From Deltaproteobacteria bacterium (GTDB lineage Bacteria > Bdellovibrionota_B > Oligoflexia > Oligoflexales > Bog-1112): DNA of 64,000 nucleotides. Made by a program: the position numbers and the translations under genes. This document shows positions 17,252 to 25,758 of the stretch, piece after piece; the first letter of the stretch is position 1; each line of letters starts with the position of its first letter. Below the pieces are notes generated by a model. That model was given only the letters and a program-made list of their open reading frames with translations, did not search any database and had not been told where the DNA came from. The stretch lies in the NCBI GenBank assembly GCA_016186945.1, contig JACPKR010000053.1:62001-126000 (forward strand), written 5' to 3'.

Positions 17252-20200
17252 ATGGCGAAACAAAAAACAGTCAAAACCGTAGAAGCGGCCATCAAACTAA
17301 GCGAAGAAGTTGAACTCAGTCCTGACGCCGAACTTTTATCCTTAGAAGAAAGTACGAAAAGTCCGGCAGAACTTGAGACTTATATCAAAGATATTGCCGA
17401 TACGGTGAGGATTGGAGTTGACCAGAGTATTGCCATCCTGACCCCGTGGTTCTTCAATAACATGCCACAGAATTACTATCAGACGACCCCACGGGCAGAC
17501 AAAGTAAGGCACCTTTCTTCGATCATCACCGGTCATATTTTCGAAACCAAGCAGACGGTGGAACTATGGAACCGTGACCGATCGGAAGTAACCTTCATAG
17601 GCCCAGGAAACGAGCGCAGTATCCTTATCGACATGGCGAAAAAGATTGAGCCTTTGAAGCCTAAGGTGGGTGCCCTCTATTTTTCACATGACAAACTCCT
17701 TTTCCTTTCCACATTCATGATTCGGCCTTGGGAAACGCCTGACTTATCCAACAGGCATATTGCCGGAAAACTACGAAAAGCCAAAAAAACTCTCCTGGAA
17801 CGCTTTCCTGATCAAAAAGAGGAAATTCATCGCTACATCAATACCCTCGATAACACCTTTGTCATGTATGGCACATCTCGACGAGTTCGGAACACATACA
17901 GAATGGTCTACCACATGCTCTTCAAGGAGGGGGTGCACACGTTCTTCGAGTCTTTCGAGAAAGGGGCAACCGCACGCTTGACTGTTGGCATGAAGGAAGT
18001 CCGTGCCTCTGAGGTGTTGGAAAACATATTTCACCTTATCGCTCGCTACGGGTTTGACATTGATCGCTCGTTTATCGTTCAATTCGAGGAAGGTTATGAA
18101 GAACCCATCAGCGTTCTAAACTTCATCCTCACGCAGAAAGACGGAAAGCTGGTCGATTTGGAGAGCGTCGCTTCTCGGAAGCTTATCAAAGCGTTACGCA
18201 CTCTCGGGTGGGTCGATACAGATGACTACTCGCGATTTTCATATGCCCCTTATTTCTTCTCCGTCAACGCGACCAATTTTATAAGAAGCGTTGCCTCCTG
18301 GGTTCATATCTTACTAAGCAAGGAGAATCCGTATTACTTTTCCGAGCACAAGATTTTGACAACATTCATTCAGCACCATCAGTTAAGCTCGGGCCTGTCG
18401 GAGCTTTTCAACATCAAGTTCAGTCCCATAATGGAGGACGTAAGGAGTAAGAGCGGGTATGCCAAGAAAAAGACGGAGATTTCCGCACAGATCGAAAAGC
18501 TGGTAGATGCCGTGGAAAAGCAGATCTTTCAGGAGAGCCTTAATTTTACAGACCACATTTTACTTACGAATTATCATTTCCGCACTAAGACAGGTCTTGC
18601 TTTCCGTTTAGCGCCTGATGTTCTTGACTCCCGGCATTATCCCCAAAGACCGTTCGGCATCTATTTCATTGTAGGACGGGATTATCGCCTCTTCCATGTT
18701 CGATGGAAGGAAATCGCCCGTGGGGGCTTACGCATCGTTATGCCTAAGAGTCATATCGAGTACGGTTACGCACTCGCAGGCTTGTTTGACGAAGTATACG
18801 GGTTGAGTTATGCCCAGCAGCTTAAGAACAAAGATATCCCGGAAGGTGGTTCCAAAGCGGTGATGGTTCTCAAGCCTGACACGAACAGAAATCGTGCAGC
18901 CAAAGGTGCGGTCAACGCTCTCCTCGATCTTCTTGTTAAGGAAGAAGAAACGGCGGAGGGAAAAGGAACCACTATGGTGTCGTATTACGACCGAGAGGAA
19001 ACCATCTTCCTTGGCCCTGACGAGAATGTGACAAACGAATTAATAGTCTGGATTACAGAACAAGCCAAACGAAGGAGTTACAAGTACGCCAAAGCGTTCA
19101 TGTCTTCCAAACCTGAGATCGGCATTAACCACAAGAAATATGGTGTGACCTCTGAAGGTCTCAGTGTCTATGTCGACCACATGTTGCGCTACCTTCATAT
19201 CAATCCGGAGACAAAACCCTTTTCGGTGAAAATGACCGGAGGTCCTGACGGGGACGTAGCAGGGAACGGCCTCAAAATCCTGCATCGCGAGTATGGAGAA
19301 AACGCGAGAATCGTCGCGATTTCCGACGGGGACGGAGCCGCTTATGATCCCGCTGGGTTAGATTGGCAGGAACTTCTGAAACTTTTCAAAAGTGGGGAAT
19401 CCATCTCTGCATTCAGCAAAAGCAAACTATCCCCTGAAAAAGGTGCCTTCGTCGTAAAGGCTGACAGCGCTGATAACATTCGTACGCGAAACGAATTGGC
19501 GTTCAGGGCGAAGGCAGACATATTCATTCCAGCAGGGGGACGTCCCTACACCGTGAACGCACAAAACTACAAGATGTTCATCGGAGAGGATGGCACCCCC
19601 TCTTGCAAAGCAGTGGTGGAGGGGGCCAACATTTTCTTCACCAACGATGCGCGAGAAAAACTTCAGGAAGCCGGCATCTTCATGATCAAGGACTCAACAG
19701 CCAATAAAACAGGGGTCATATGCTCCTCCTACGAGATCATCTCCTCGCTCCTCTTAAGCGACCAGGAGTTTCTCGACATCAAGGAAAAGTATGTCAAGCA
19801 GGTGATCAGCATTCTAAGGGAAAAGGCCGGCCAGGAGGCGGGGCTTCTGTTCAAGGAGTTTTCCCACGTGGTTGGGAAAAAGACTCTCGTACAACTTTCA
19901 CAGGAAATTTCTCGCGAGATCAACTTCGTAAAAGATTTCCTCCTCGATGAATTTACCGAGATCGGGGAAAGTGTCGTTAAAGAAAGCGTCTACCACAACC
20001 TGATACTCAAACACTGCCCCCCCATTTTGCAGGAGAATTTCAAAGCCCGTATCACGTCTCGACTCCCCCTCCCCTACATGATTGCCATCATAGCCGCACA
20101 GATGGCGAGCTATATTGTCTACAACGAAGGGTTAGGCTGGCTCGACACAATCGGCGAACGAAATGTTGTCAAAGCCGTCTGCACCTACATGCAAAACGTC

Positions 20201-20335
20201 GAAGACACGGAAAAACTTATCAAAGCAATTGAGAAGACAAACATTAAAGAACGTCAGGATGTCGTCACCATTCTGAAGAAAAGCGCGGCTCGTGTTCTCA
20301 CCATGATCTCAATCGAGAAAGAACATCAGGTGTAA
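17252..20335 (+). CDS. NAD-dependent glutamate dehydrogenase, large (about 115-kDa) type
   Basis: A 1027-residue enzyme that deaminates glutamate to 2-oxoglutarate with NAD. Residues 1-450 are a regulatory-type N-terminal region. The catalytic core follows: HVRWKEIARGGLRIVMP, the substrate-Lys region IPEGGSKAVMVLKPD, FLGPDENVTNELIVWI, SSKPEIGINHKKYGVTSEG and the Rossmann motif TGGPDGDVAGNGLKI. The length matches the smaller large-GDH class (about 1000-1100 residues) and is well short of the ~1600-residue bacterial L_180 class. The ATG at 17252 follows GGAGAG by 8 bases; an earlier in-frame start at 17219 lies inside repeat B and has no binding site. Likely monocistronic. Confidence 0.9.
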   Translation: MAKQKTVKTVEAAIKLSEEVELSPDAELLSLEESTKSPAELETYIKDIADTVRIGVDQSIAILTPWFFNNMPQNYYQTTPRADKVRHLSSIITGHIFETKQTVELWNRDRSEVTFIGPGNERSILIDMAKKIEPLKPKVGALYFSHDKLLFLSTFMIRPWETPDLSNRHIAGKLRKAKKTLLERFPDQKEEIHRYINTLDNTFVMYGTSRRVRNTYRMVYHMLFKEGVHTFFESFEKGATARLTVGMKEVRASEVLENIFHLIARYGFDIDRSFIVQFEEGYEEPISVLNFILTQKDGKLVDLESVASRKLIKALRTLGWVDTDDYSRFSYAPYFFSVNATNFIRSVASWVHILLSKENPYYFSEHKILTTFIQHHQLSSGLSELFNIKFSPIMEDVRSKSGYAKKKTEISAQIEKLVDAVEKQIFQESLNFTDHILLTNYHFRTKTGLAFRLAPDVLDSRHYPQRPFGIYFIVGRDYRLFHVRWKEIARGGLRIVMPKSHIEYGYALAGLFDEVYGLSYAQQLKNKDIPEGGSKAVMVLKPDTNRNRAAKGAVNALLDLLVKEEETAEGKGTTMVSYYDREETIFLGPDENVTNELIVWITEQAKRRSYKYAKAFMSSKPEIGINHKKYGVTSEGLSVYVDHMLRYLHINPETKPFSVKMTGGPDGDVAGNGLKILHREYGENARIVAISDGDGAAYDPAGLDWQELLKLFKSGESISAFSKSKLSPEKGAFVVKADSADNIRTRNELAFRAKADIFIPAGGRPYTVNAQNYKMFIGEDGTPSCKAVVEGANIFFTNDAREKLQEAGIFMIKDSTANKTGVICSSYEIISSLLLSDQEFLDIKEKYVKQVISILREKAGQEAGLLFKEFSHVVGKKTLVQLSQEISREINFVKDFLLDEFTEIGESVVKESVYHNLILKHCPPILQENFKARITSRLPLPYMIAIIAAQMASYIVYNEGLGWLDTIGERNVVKAVCTYMQNVEDTEKLIKAIEKTNIKERQDVVTILKKSAARVLTMISIEKEHQV

Positions 20336-20340
20336 CCTTT

Positions 20341-20385
20341 CTTGGAGGAACCAGCTGCGCAGTTTCCTCCAAACCACCTCCTTGC
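20341..20385 (-). repeat. Repeat A, copy 4 (core hairpin only)
   Basis: The core hairpin CTTGGAGGAA...TTCCTCCAAACCACC, in minus orientation, fills the 49-base gap between two convergent genes. It can act as a bidirectional terminator-like stem. Its left edge forms the stop region of the lipoprotein gene. Confidence 0.85.
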
Positions 20386-20999
20386 TACTTAAGTGAGTCT
20401 TCCGCAAACTTACGACAAACCTCTGGGTATTCGTACCCTTCAAACACTGCCGCTAAGAGACGCGCACGGGCAGGAGACAAATCACAGGATTCATTGTAGA
20501 CCGGACAGGAGTCCTGATACTCCCAACGGAACGGGTAACCACCACCTGAGCCTGTCATCGGTTTCAATACAAATAGGAGCATAATTTGCTGCTTCAGGGT
20601 AGCTTCCTCGTCGCGAAATCTGAGCACGTCGTTTTCATAAACCACGAGCGCGGATTGACTCTCCCGAATGGTCGATTCAAGGCGTGATATGGTCGCCAGC
20701 AGCTCCGCCTTTTCCTCCTGTAGGCTGATGTCATAGAATTCTCTCCTGATCTGCGGCTCAATGGCTCCGAGCCTTACACGGACCTTGTCCAGTTCCTCCA
20801 CAAGTTTTTTACGTTTGCCTTTTAGAAATTCTACGTTTGCTTCGGCTATCTTGACTTTGTCATAGACGCTAAGGTACTGCCCCGCCACCCTTGCGCGACA
20901 AGCCTCGCGCAAGTTGCTTTCATACTGCTCCTGGGCAGACAGACAGCCAGCCACCCCCAAAACCGAGACTAAAAAAGTTTTGAGAATCCATTGTTTCAT
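20385..20999 (-). CDS. Lipoprotein with central coiled coil
   Basis: A 204-residue unknown protein. The N-terminus is a lipoprotein signal (MKQWILKTFLVSVLGVAGC, lipobox VAGC, Cys19). Residues 40-140 are a charged heptad-rich helix (VEFLKGKRKKLVEELDKVRV, EKAELLATISRLESTIRE), and four Cys lie in the C-terminal third (DSCPVYNESCDL and EVCRKF), which may form disulfides in the periplasm. It is convergent with the glutamate dehydrogenase gene, and its TAG stop touches repeat A copy 4. Confidence 0.78.
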   Translation of the reverse strand: MKQWILKTFLVSVLGVAGCLSAQEQYESNLREACRARVAGQYLSVYDKVKIAEANVEFLKGKRKKLVEELDKVRVRLGAIEPQIRREFYDISLQEEKAELLATISRLESTIRESQSALVVYENDVLRFRDEEATLKQQIMLLFVLKPMTGSGGGYPFRWEYQDSCPVYNESCDLSPARARLLAAVFEGYEYPEVCRKFAEDSLK

Positions 21000-21098
21000 C
21001 CTCTCATTATAGACTACTATCTAGATATTTGCAGATGACTATCGGCAAAATTCCTGCCGAGTGGTGTCCAGGAAAACAACACAAAATGGGGGCTGACC

Positions 21099-22976
21099 AT
21101 GGCAAATTTTTTCACGGACAATCCAGACATCAAATTCCAGTACGAGAAAAAAATCGACTTCAAACGCTTTTTCTCTCTCCTAATTGAGGAAGAAAAAGAG
21201 TACTGCTCCGCAAAAACAAGTGAGGAGTATGCGCAGAGTCTTCTCAGCGTTCTGGAGCAGCTTGGAGAAATCCTGGGGGACGTCGCAGAAAATGCGTCGC
21301 AAGTGGATCGCGAAGGTACGAAACTGGAGAACGGCAAAGAGAAAAGGTCTCCGGCCTTAGCCAAAAACATTGCCCTGCTGAAAGAGTTTGGCATTCCCCC
21401 TACGGGGATCGGGCCTGAATTCGGTGGCTTTGGACTGCCTTTTTTCCTGGAAATGACAGGCGGCGAAATGTGTAACCGAGCCTGCCCTTCGACTGCCCTT
21501 GTTTTAAACTGGTATGGTTGCATCGCCCGCATTCTTGAAAAATACGCTAGTGAAGACATCCAAAAGGACTATATCCCCCAAATTGCCCAAGGCATTAGTT
21601 CTGGAAACATGGCCCTGACCGAGCCTGACGCAGGCAGCGACCTCGGTGCGTTGAAAACCTATGCGGAAGAGCAACCCGATGGTTCATGGAAACTTTACGG
21701 GACCAAGCGTTTCATCTCTAACGGAACCTCCGAGCTGAGTCTGGTTCTTGCGAAGACCAAAAAAGGTGCTGAGGGCTTGAACAACCTTAGTCTCTACCTC
21801 TGCCCTCGCGTGCATGAGGGAAAGGAAAACATCAAAGTCCTAAAGTTGGAAGAAAAACTCGGTTTGCACGGCTCCGCAACAGCGGAACTTGCCTACGACG
21901 GGTCCTACGCCCTTCTGATTGGGAAAGCGAACCGAGGCTTCCCCATGATGCTCGATCTGATGAACGAATCCCGCATCGGGGTTGCCGTCCAAGCGGTCGG
22001 CCTTATGGAGGCAACTTGGCGCCTTGCGAAAAACTATGCAGAGCAGAGAAGCACCTGGGGCAAACCCATCGCCCAACACGAACTCATTGCCGACAAACTG
22101 CTCGATATGGAAACGGAACTTAAGGTCGCCCGTAGCCTCTGTTACGAGACAGCCTACCTTCACAGCTTGGAATGGGTCATAGGTCGCAGGCTGAAGGATA
22201 AGAAGCTGAGCAAACCCTCTGTAAAGGAGCTGGAAAAAGAGCTGCAAACCGTCAACAAACAAGTCAGAAAACGCACCCCACTCATAAAATTCTGGCTTGC
22301 GGAAAAAGCGATCGAGCACGCCCGGCTCTGCATGCAGATCCATGGGGGCTACGGCTACATTACAGAATACAAAGCGGAGTGGTGGCTTAGAGAGTCGTTC
22401 ATCCTCACCGTTTACGAGGGAACTTCACAAATCCAAGCCCTTATGTGTACGAAAGACCTGTTTAAGGAAATTATCAAAAACCCTAAACTCATCCTAGACC
22501 GCACCCTCCAGTTCAACTGGAAACCCTTCCAGGAAAAAGATCCTCTGATGCGTAAATTCTGGAAGCTCAAGAAAATTGGCTGGATGTCGACACTGTCGGT
22601 CCTGTTGAAAGTAGTGAGGGCCAACATCAAGATCATCCCCTCTTTCCCAAAGACGCTCAACCCCTTAGCTCTTACGAATCTTCTACGTCAATACAAACTC
22701 CAATTCGATGACCTGCGTCCCGCTCTTATTCATGCGGAACGTCTTACGGAAATAAAAGCTCTGGAAGCCCTCGCTAATAGCGCCATCGAAGATTATAAAG
22801 CGGACAAGGGACGAGCCTGGATTGCCGATCGTTTCCTTAACAAGGCAATTCTGCGCTCACGCTACCTTCAGTCATTAATTGGTGAAGACGACGAGGTCCT
22901 GCAGGGGTATCTGGACAGTTTTGAGACTGCTGCCTCACAGGAAAAAGAAGAAAGGCTGGCAAGTGTCCAGGGATAG
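21099..22976 (+). CDS. Acyl-CoA dehydrogenase (long form, about 600 residues)
   Basis: A FAD flavoenzyme that forms the trans-2 double bond of an acyl-CoA. The 625 residues hold an N-terminal helical domain, the FAD/substrate motifs MALTEPDAGSDLGALKT and YGTKRFISNG, the middle/C-terminal core LMNESRIGVAVQAVGLMEA and MQIHGGYGYITEY, and the catalytic-base motif VYEGTSQIQ (Glu). An extra helical C-terminal region of about 150 residues follows, as in the ~600-residue FadE-like group often paired with the electron-transferring flavoprotein. No other beta-oxidation gene is adjacent. The ATG at 21099 follows GGGGGCTGACC. The last bases overlap the start of pgeF. Confidence 0.92.
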   Translation: MANFFTDNPDIKFQYEKKIDFKRFFSLLIEEEKEYCSAKTSEEYAQSLLSVLEQLGEILGDVAENASQVDREGTKLENGKEKRSPALAKNIALLKEFGIPPTGIGPEFGGFGLPFFLEMTGGEMCNRACPSTALVLNWYGCIARILEKYASEDIQKDYIPQIAQGISSGNMALTEPDAGSDLGALKTYAEEQPDGSWKLYGTKRFISNGTSELSLVLAKTKKGAEGLNNLSLYLCPRVHEGKENIKVLKLEEKLGLHGSATAELAYDGSYALLIGKANRGFPMMLDLMNESRIGVAVQAVGLMEATWRLAKNYAEQRSTWGKPIAQHELIADKLLDMETELKVARSLCYETAYLHSLEWVIGRRLKDKKLSKPSVKELEKELQTVNKQVRKRTPLIKFWLAEKAIEHARLCMQIHGGYGYITEYKAEWWLRESFILTVYEGTSQIQALMCTKDLFKEIIKNPKLILDRTLQFNWKPFQEKDPLMRKFWKLKKIGWMSTLSVLLKVVRANIKIIPSFPKTLNPLALTNLLRQYKLQFDDLRPALIHAERLTEIKALEALANSAIEDYKADKGRAWIADRFLNKAILRSRYLQSLIGEDDEVLQGYLDSFETAASQEKEERLASVQG

Positions 22977-23661
22977 GACATTTCTGGAAGAGGTTCTGTG
23001 GTTTTCCCAGGCGGGAACACCCACATCGCTCGACCGTCTCTCCGTTAGGTATGGGTTCAACGGTGTCAAGGCCGATCCGTATCGTGGGCACAGCCTTCAA
23101 CAAGTTCACGGAACCCATATCGTCCCCGCTGGTGATCCTACATCAACTGAGGCGCCGGAGAAAAGTGAGGCGGACGGACTCTACACTTCCCAAGCAAACG
23201 TCGTTGTCGGAGTGGAAACGGCCGACTGCCTCCCCATCCTCCTGTCAGACGGTCAGCAAGCGATGGCTCTGCACGCGGGTTGGCGGGGGCTGACAGCAGG
23301 GATTCTCGCAAAAGGCTTAGAGCTTTTCGACCTTCGACAAGCTGAGCATATCCACGTCGTCCTCGGACCAGCTATTGATGCGTGCCATTACGAAGTGGGG
23401 CCAGAACCAGTCGATGCGGTCAGTAGCACTAGCATGGGCTTAACAGACGCTCAGAAAGGTTTCTGCCTTCATAAAGGCATAGGCGACCGCTGGCATCTTG
23501 ACCTCGCTAGTGCGGCTGTCCTTCTTCTGAGCAATCGAGGAGTTCTCGCAAGGAACATTTCCGTCTTTCGCTCCTGCACATTTGAAAAACCCGATCTCTG
23601 GTACAGTTACCGCCGTGACGGTGCCGATGTCGGACGCAACTGGTCCTGGATTACTTTGTAA
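22963..23661 (+). CDS. pgeF: Purine nucleoside phosphorylase / laccase-domain protein (PgeF/YfiH family)
   Basis: A 232-residue multicopper-oxidase-like (YfiH) protein. Members of this family cleave purine nucleosides or remove misincorporated L-Ser from peptidoglycan precursors (PgeF of E. coli). The metal-binding set is intact: His in HSLQQVHGTHIV, Cys in VETADCLPILLSDG, His in ALHAGWRGL. Also present are VLGPAIDACHYEVG and the C-terminal YRRDGADVGRNWSWI. The GTG at 22963 overlaps the acyl-CoA dehydrogenase stop and has GAAAGG upstream, suggesting coupling; upstream in-frame codons would overlap that gene by nearly 100 bases. Its 3' end overlaps convergent aroQ by 11 bases. Confidence 0.9.
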   Translation: MSRDRTFLEEVLWFSQAGTPTSLDRLSVRYGFNGVKADPYRGHSLQQVHGTHIVPAGDPTSTEAPEKSEADGLYTSQANVVVGVETADCLPILLSDGQQAMALHAGWRGLTAGILAKGLELFDLRQAEHIHVVLGPAIDACHYEVGPEPVDAVSSTSMGLTDAQKGFCLHKGIGDRWHLDLASAAVLLLSNRGVLARNISVFRSCTFEKPDLWYSYRRDGADVGRNWSWITL

Positions 23662-24109
23662 GGTGAGACGCTAACGCCCAAAGTCCGAGGGTGTAGGAGT
23701 GAAAACCGAAACCTTCGATACGACCCAGCGCATACTGAGCGGAGAAAGAACGCTGACGGAAACGTTCACGCTTGACTACCTGCGAGAGATGCACTTCCAC
23801 AAAGGGCAGACTTAAGGCCTCCAAGCGATCCGCTAAGGCGAGTGACGTGTGAGTCCAGGCCCCAGGATTTAAAACAGCCCCGTCCCATCCCTCACTTAGC
23901 TTGTTCAGGAACTCAGCGTCGCTGTTTGACTGGAAAAACGTAAGGGAAAGCGCACTCCCCACAGCCTTTTCCACGACAGGTAGCTGCGTGAGAATGTACT
24001 GCTCAAGATCCTCTAAGGTTCCTACCCCGTAGATATTTTCCGGACGCCGTCCCAGAAGGTCCAGGTTGACACCGTTGGCAATGAGAATGTTTGGCAAGGA
24101 AATCCTCAT
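23651..24109 (-). CDS. aroQ: 3-dehydroquinate dehydratase, type II
   Basis: Catalyses the third step of the shikimate pathway. At 152 residues it has normal length and the type II motifs: ILIANGVNLDLLGRRPENIYG (here V where most have P in NGPNLNLLG), FFQSNSDAEFLNKL, LNPGAWTHTSLALADRL, and VEVHLSQVVKRERFRQRS followed by GFGFHSYTLGL. The ATG at 24109 lies just 3 bases after the TAA stop of the upstream DUF4143 gene. A second copy of its first 30 bases, including the start codon, occurs 1389 bases upstream, overlapping the end of a 58-codon gene. This suggests aroQ once followed that gene directly and was separated by an insertion. Confidence 0.93.
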   Translation of the reverse strand: MRISLPNILIANGVNLDLLGRRPENIYGVGTLEDLEQYILTQLPVVEKAVGSALSLTFFQSNSDAEFLNKLSEGWDGAVLNPGAWTHTSLALADRLEALSLPFVEVHLSQVVKRERFRQRSFSAQYALGRIEGFGFHSYTLGLWALASHLTK

Positions 24110-24114
24110 AATTT
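24085..24114. repeat. 30-bp direct repeat, copy 1 (5' end of aroQ)
   Basis: Thirty bases starting GAATGTTTGGCAAGG and ending CTCATAATTT, covering the aroQ start codon. Copy 2 at 25474-25503 differs at one base (C for T at position 6). The copies bound the insertion that carries DUF4143 gene 2. Confidence 0.9.
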
Positions 24115-25246
24115 AGATTTTTAGAATTTTGCGACAGAACTCAGAAAAAGGCAGCAATTCAGCTCGACTGTCTACAAATTCTTTTCCCGGCTCCTCACTT
24201 CTGTAAACTTGATAAAACTTTGGAATCGACGTCCTTTTGGAAAAATAGTGAACGTGAGGACTTATCTCCCCTCGACCATGCTTGCATTCAACCGCAAACA
24301 TAGGAGTTTGGCCCTTGCAGACTAAAAAATCTATCTCTCGCTTTTCTTTATCTCGAATGAAGAAAAGGTTCATTTCCTCCCCCATAGTATCTTCATGGAA
24401 GTGGCAATACTTGAGAAGATGACTTGCAACTAAATTTTCCCAGCGACTTCCTTCAGTCGGACAAAGGGACCAGTCCCAAAGATAGAGCTTTTTTTCTTTT
24501 TTCATCCCCTTAATTTTCGAGGTGGTGTAAGGGGAGATACGATAACAGTAATAAAGGTTCTCCAGGATCTCGATCCAACGAGATACGGTCTCATGAGCGA
24601 CTAACAAGTCTTCCTTGAGCGAATTTATCGAGAGGACTGACCCTACGCGACTTGGGAGTAAGGAAACCAGAGTGTCTAGTTTTGAAATATTGTTGACTTG
24701 CTCAAGGCTAATTAGGTCTTCCGCAATCACGCGTGTCTTTCGTTCACGTTGCCAACGTTTCCATTCCACTTCATCTTTCAACAAAAAAGGCTCGGGAAAA
24801 CCACCGAAGCGAAGGAGTTCTCCCAGGGGATCTTGCGTAGTTTTTGCGATTTCTAGGTAAGAAAACGGATGGAGCCTGTAATAGTGGTAACGGCCCTGGA
24901 GAGAGTCTCCTCCACGACGATAAAAATCCAATCGTGCCGAACCGGTCACAAGAATCGAAACTTGGCTTTTATAACGATCAAAGATTCCTTTTACAAGATT
25001 GCGCCATTCTGAATACTTATGAATTTCATCGAGTACCAAAACCTTCTGCCCTAAGGGAAGGATCCCTTTCATAAGATCATCTCGAATGGGAGGGAAATCC
25101 CAGTTCAAGTACGCTGGATGGTTCTCACTGCCATTTTTAAGAAGGGAAAAAGATAGTGTTGTTTTTCCAACCTGCCTAGGGCCACCCACAAACACCATCT
25201 TTTTTTTTAAATCTTTTATAATATTAGACGTTAGATATCGCTCCAC
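24113..25246 (-). CDS. AAA ATPase with C-terminal DUF4143 domain (copy 2)
   Basis: A 377-residue member of the same AAA_14/DUF4143 group as the gene at 7527-8858, but only distantly similar to it. Walker A is GGPRQVGKTT at residues 20-29, Walker B is VLVLDEIHKYSEW, sensor-1-like ILVTGSARLDFY. The nuclease-like C-terminal part has REIDFLVCKGQTPMFAVECKHGRGE. The start is GTG 25246. The stop codon TAA uses the last bases of the 30-bp direct repeat, so aroQ starts three bases later and is now downstream in the same transcript. A near-consensus promoter with two operator-like palindromes lies directly upstream. Confidence 0.9.
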   Translation of the reverse strand: MERYLTSNIIKDLKKKMVFVGGPRQVGKTTLSFSLLKNGSENHPAYLNWDFPPIRDDLMKGILPLGQKVLVLDEIHKYSEWRNLVKGIFDRYKSQVSILVTGSARLDFYRRGGDSLQGRYHYYRLHPFSYLEIAKTTQDPLGELLRFGGFPEPFLLKDEVEWKRWQRERKTRVIAEDLISLEQVNNISKLDTLVSLLPSRVGSVLSINSLKEDLLVAHETVSRWIEILENLYYCYRISPYTTSKIKGMKKEKKLYLWDWSLCPTEGSRWENLVASHLLKYCHFHEDTMGEEMNLFFIRDKEKREIDFLVCKGQTPMFAVECKHGRGEISPHVHYFSKRTSIPKFYQVYRSEEPGKEFVDSRAELLPFSEFCRKILKI

Positions 25247-25257
25247 AAACTTGCCCA

Positions 25258-25311
25258 GAAAAATTTAGAGTCAACTCTATTATATTCCGGAAAAATTTAG
25301 AGTCAACTCTA
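25258..25311 (-). promoter_or_regulatory. Promoter with paired operator-like repeats for DUF4143 gene 2
   Basis: On the minus strand, -35 TTGACT (25306-25301) and -10 TATAAT (25284-25279) are separated by 16 bases. Two 22-base identical direct repeats, at 25290-25311 and 25258-25279, each contain the palindrome TAGAGTCAACTCTA. One covers the -35 and the other abuts the -10 and the expected start point. The arrangement suits repression by a dimeric protein. Confidence 0.75.
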
Positions 25312-25325
25312 ATTAATCCGAATGT

Positions 25326-25471
25326 GTAACCCGTAAGGCATTTGGGGCAAATAGGGAGAGGGGGGTTTGGGGGGGCGAGTGAAGCGTCGCTCCCCCAAGG
25401 GATTTCTTGGAGGAACCAGCTGCGCAGTTTCCTCCAAACCACCTCCTTGCCCCACATGCCTTACGGGTTAC
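25326..25471 (-). repeat. Repeat A, copy 5 (full length, 146 bp)
   Basis: The ends GTAACCCGTAAGGCAT and ATGCCTTACGGGTTAC are exact inverted repeats; with one mismatch they extend to 25 bases, reaching GGGGCAA/TTGCCCC. The interior holds the core hairpin and a G-rich/C-rich second hairpin. CCGAATG occurs on both sides (25318-25324 and 25472-25478), as expected of a 7-bp target-site duplication, with one extra T on the left. Confidence 0.92.
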
Positions 25472-25473
25472 CC

Positions 25474-25503
25474 GAATGCTTGGCAAGGAAATCCTCATAA
25501 TTT
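25474..25503. repeat. 30-bp direct repeat, copy 2
   Basis: Matches the aroQ start region (24085-24114) at 29 of 30 bases. Here it covers the last codons and stop of a 58-codon gene, plus an orphan ATG that would be the original aroQ start (ATGA overlap). Confidence 0.9.
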
Positions 25504-25671
25504 GGCAAGTGCAATTTTCAAACGGCAGAGAGTTTCGATCTTTCGCCCGATTTTTTCAAGCTCTTCCCAACGTTCTTTCAACGTTCGCTTGTCGAAAGTG
25601 TGGGGCGATGTGGGTTGCCACGTTGTGGCAGTGAATGTGTCTAAATGTACCGGTTCTTCTTGGATATTCAT
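25495..25671 (-). CDS. Small 58-residue protein, probable former operon partner of aroQ
   Basis: An ATG at 25671 with GGGGAG about 10 bases upstream opens a 58-codon frame ending in TGA at 25495. The product is hydrophilic, with a helical C-terminal half rich in Lys, Glu and Leu (TLKERWEELEKIGRKIETL). I do not recognise the family. Its stop codon overlaps an ATG identical in context to the aroQ start (ATGAGGATTTCC), the usual form of translational coupling. The sequence past this ATG is cut by repeat A copy 5 and the DUF4143 cassette. The reading-frame fit at the duplicated junction is the main argument that it is a real gene. Confidence 0.6.
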   Translation of the reverse strand: MNIQEEPVHLDTFTATTWQPTSPHTFDKRTLKERWEELEKIGRKIETLCRLKIALAKL

Positions 25672-25698
25672 ACACCGCGCTCTCCCCAGACCTATCTT

Positions 25699-25745
25699 TT
25701 GGGGGAGCGACGGTTCCCTCGCCCCCCCAAACCCCCCTCTCCCTT
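25699..25745 (+). repeat. Repeat A, copy 8 (right half only)
   Basis: Matches only the second hairpin and C-rich tract of repeat A (TTGGGGGAGCGACGGTTCCC, then CCCCCCCAAACCCCCCTCTC). It lies between the 58-residue gene and the lipoprotein gene that ends the pil operon, in opposite orientation to copy 5. Confidence 0.8.
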
Positions 25746-25758
25746 TTTTTTGCAGTGC

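Noticed and set aside
25313-25498. Frames encoding ARRWFGGNCAAGSSKK-like peptides here and near 7193, 7357, 56133 and 58486
   Set aside because: They recur because each lies on repeat A; the peptide is a translation of the hairpin core, appears joined to unrelated flanks each time and has no ribosome binding site.
24085-25503. Integrase-type att sites for the 30-bp direct repeats
   Set aside because: There is no integrase or recombinase gene between them, and the repeat is part of coding sequence, so a duplication on insertion or recombination is simpler.
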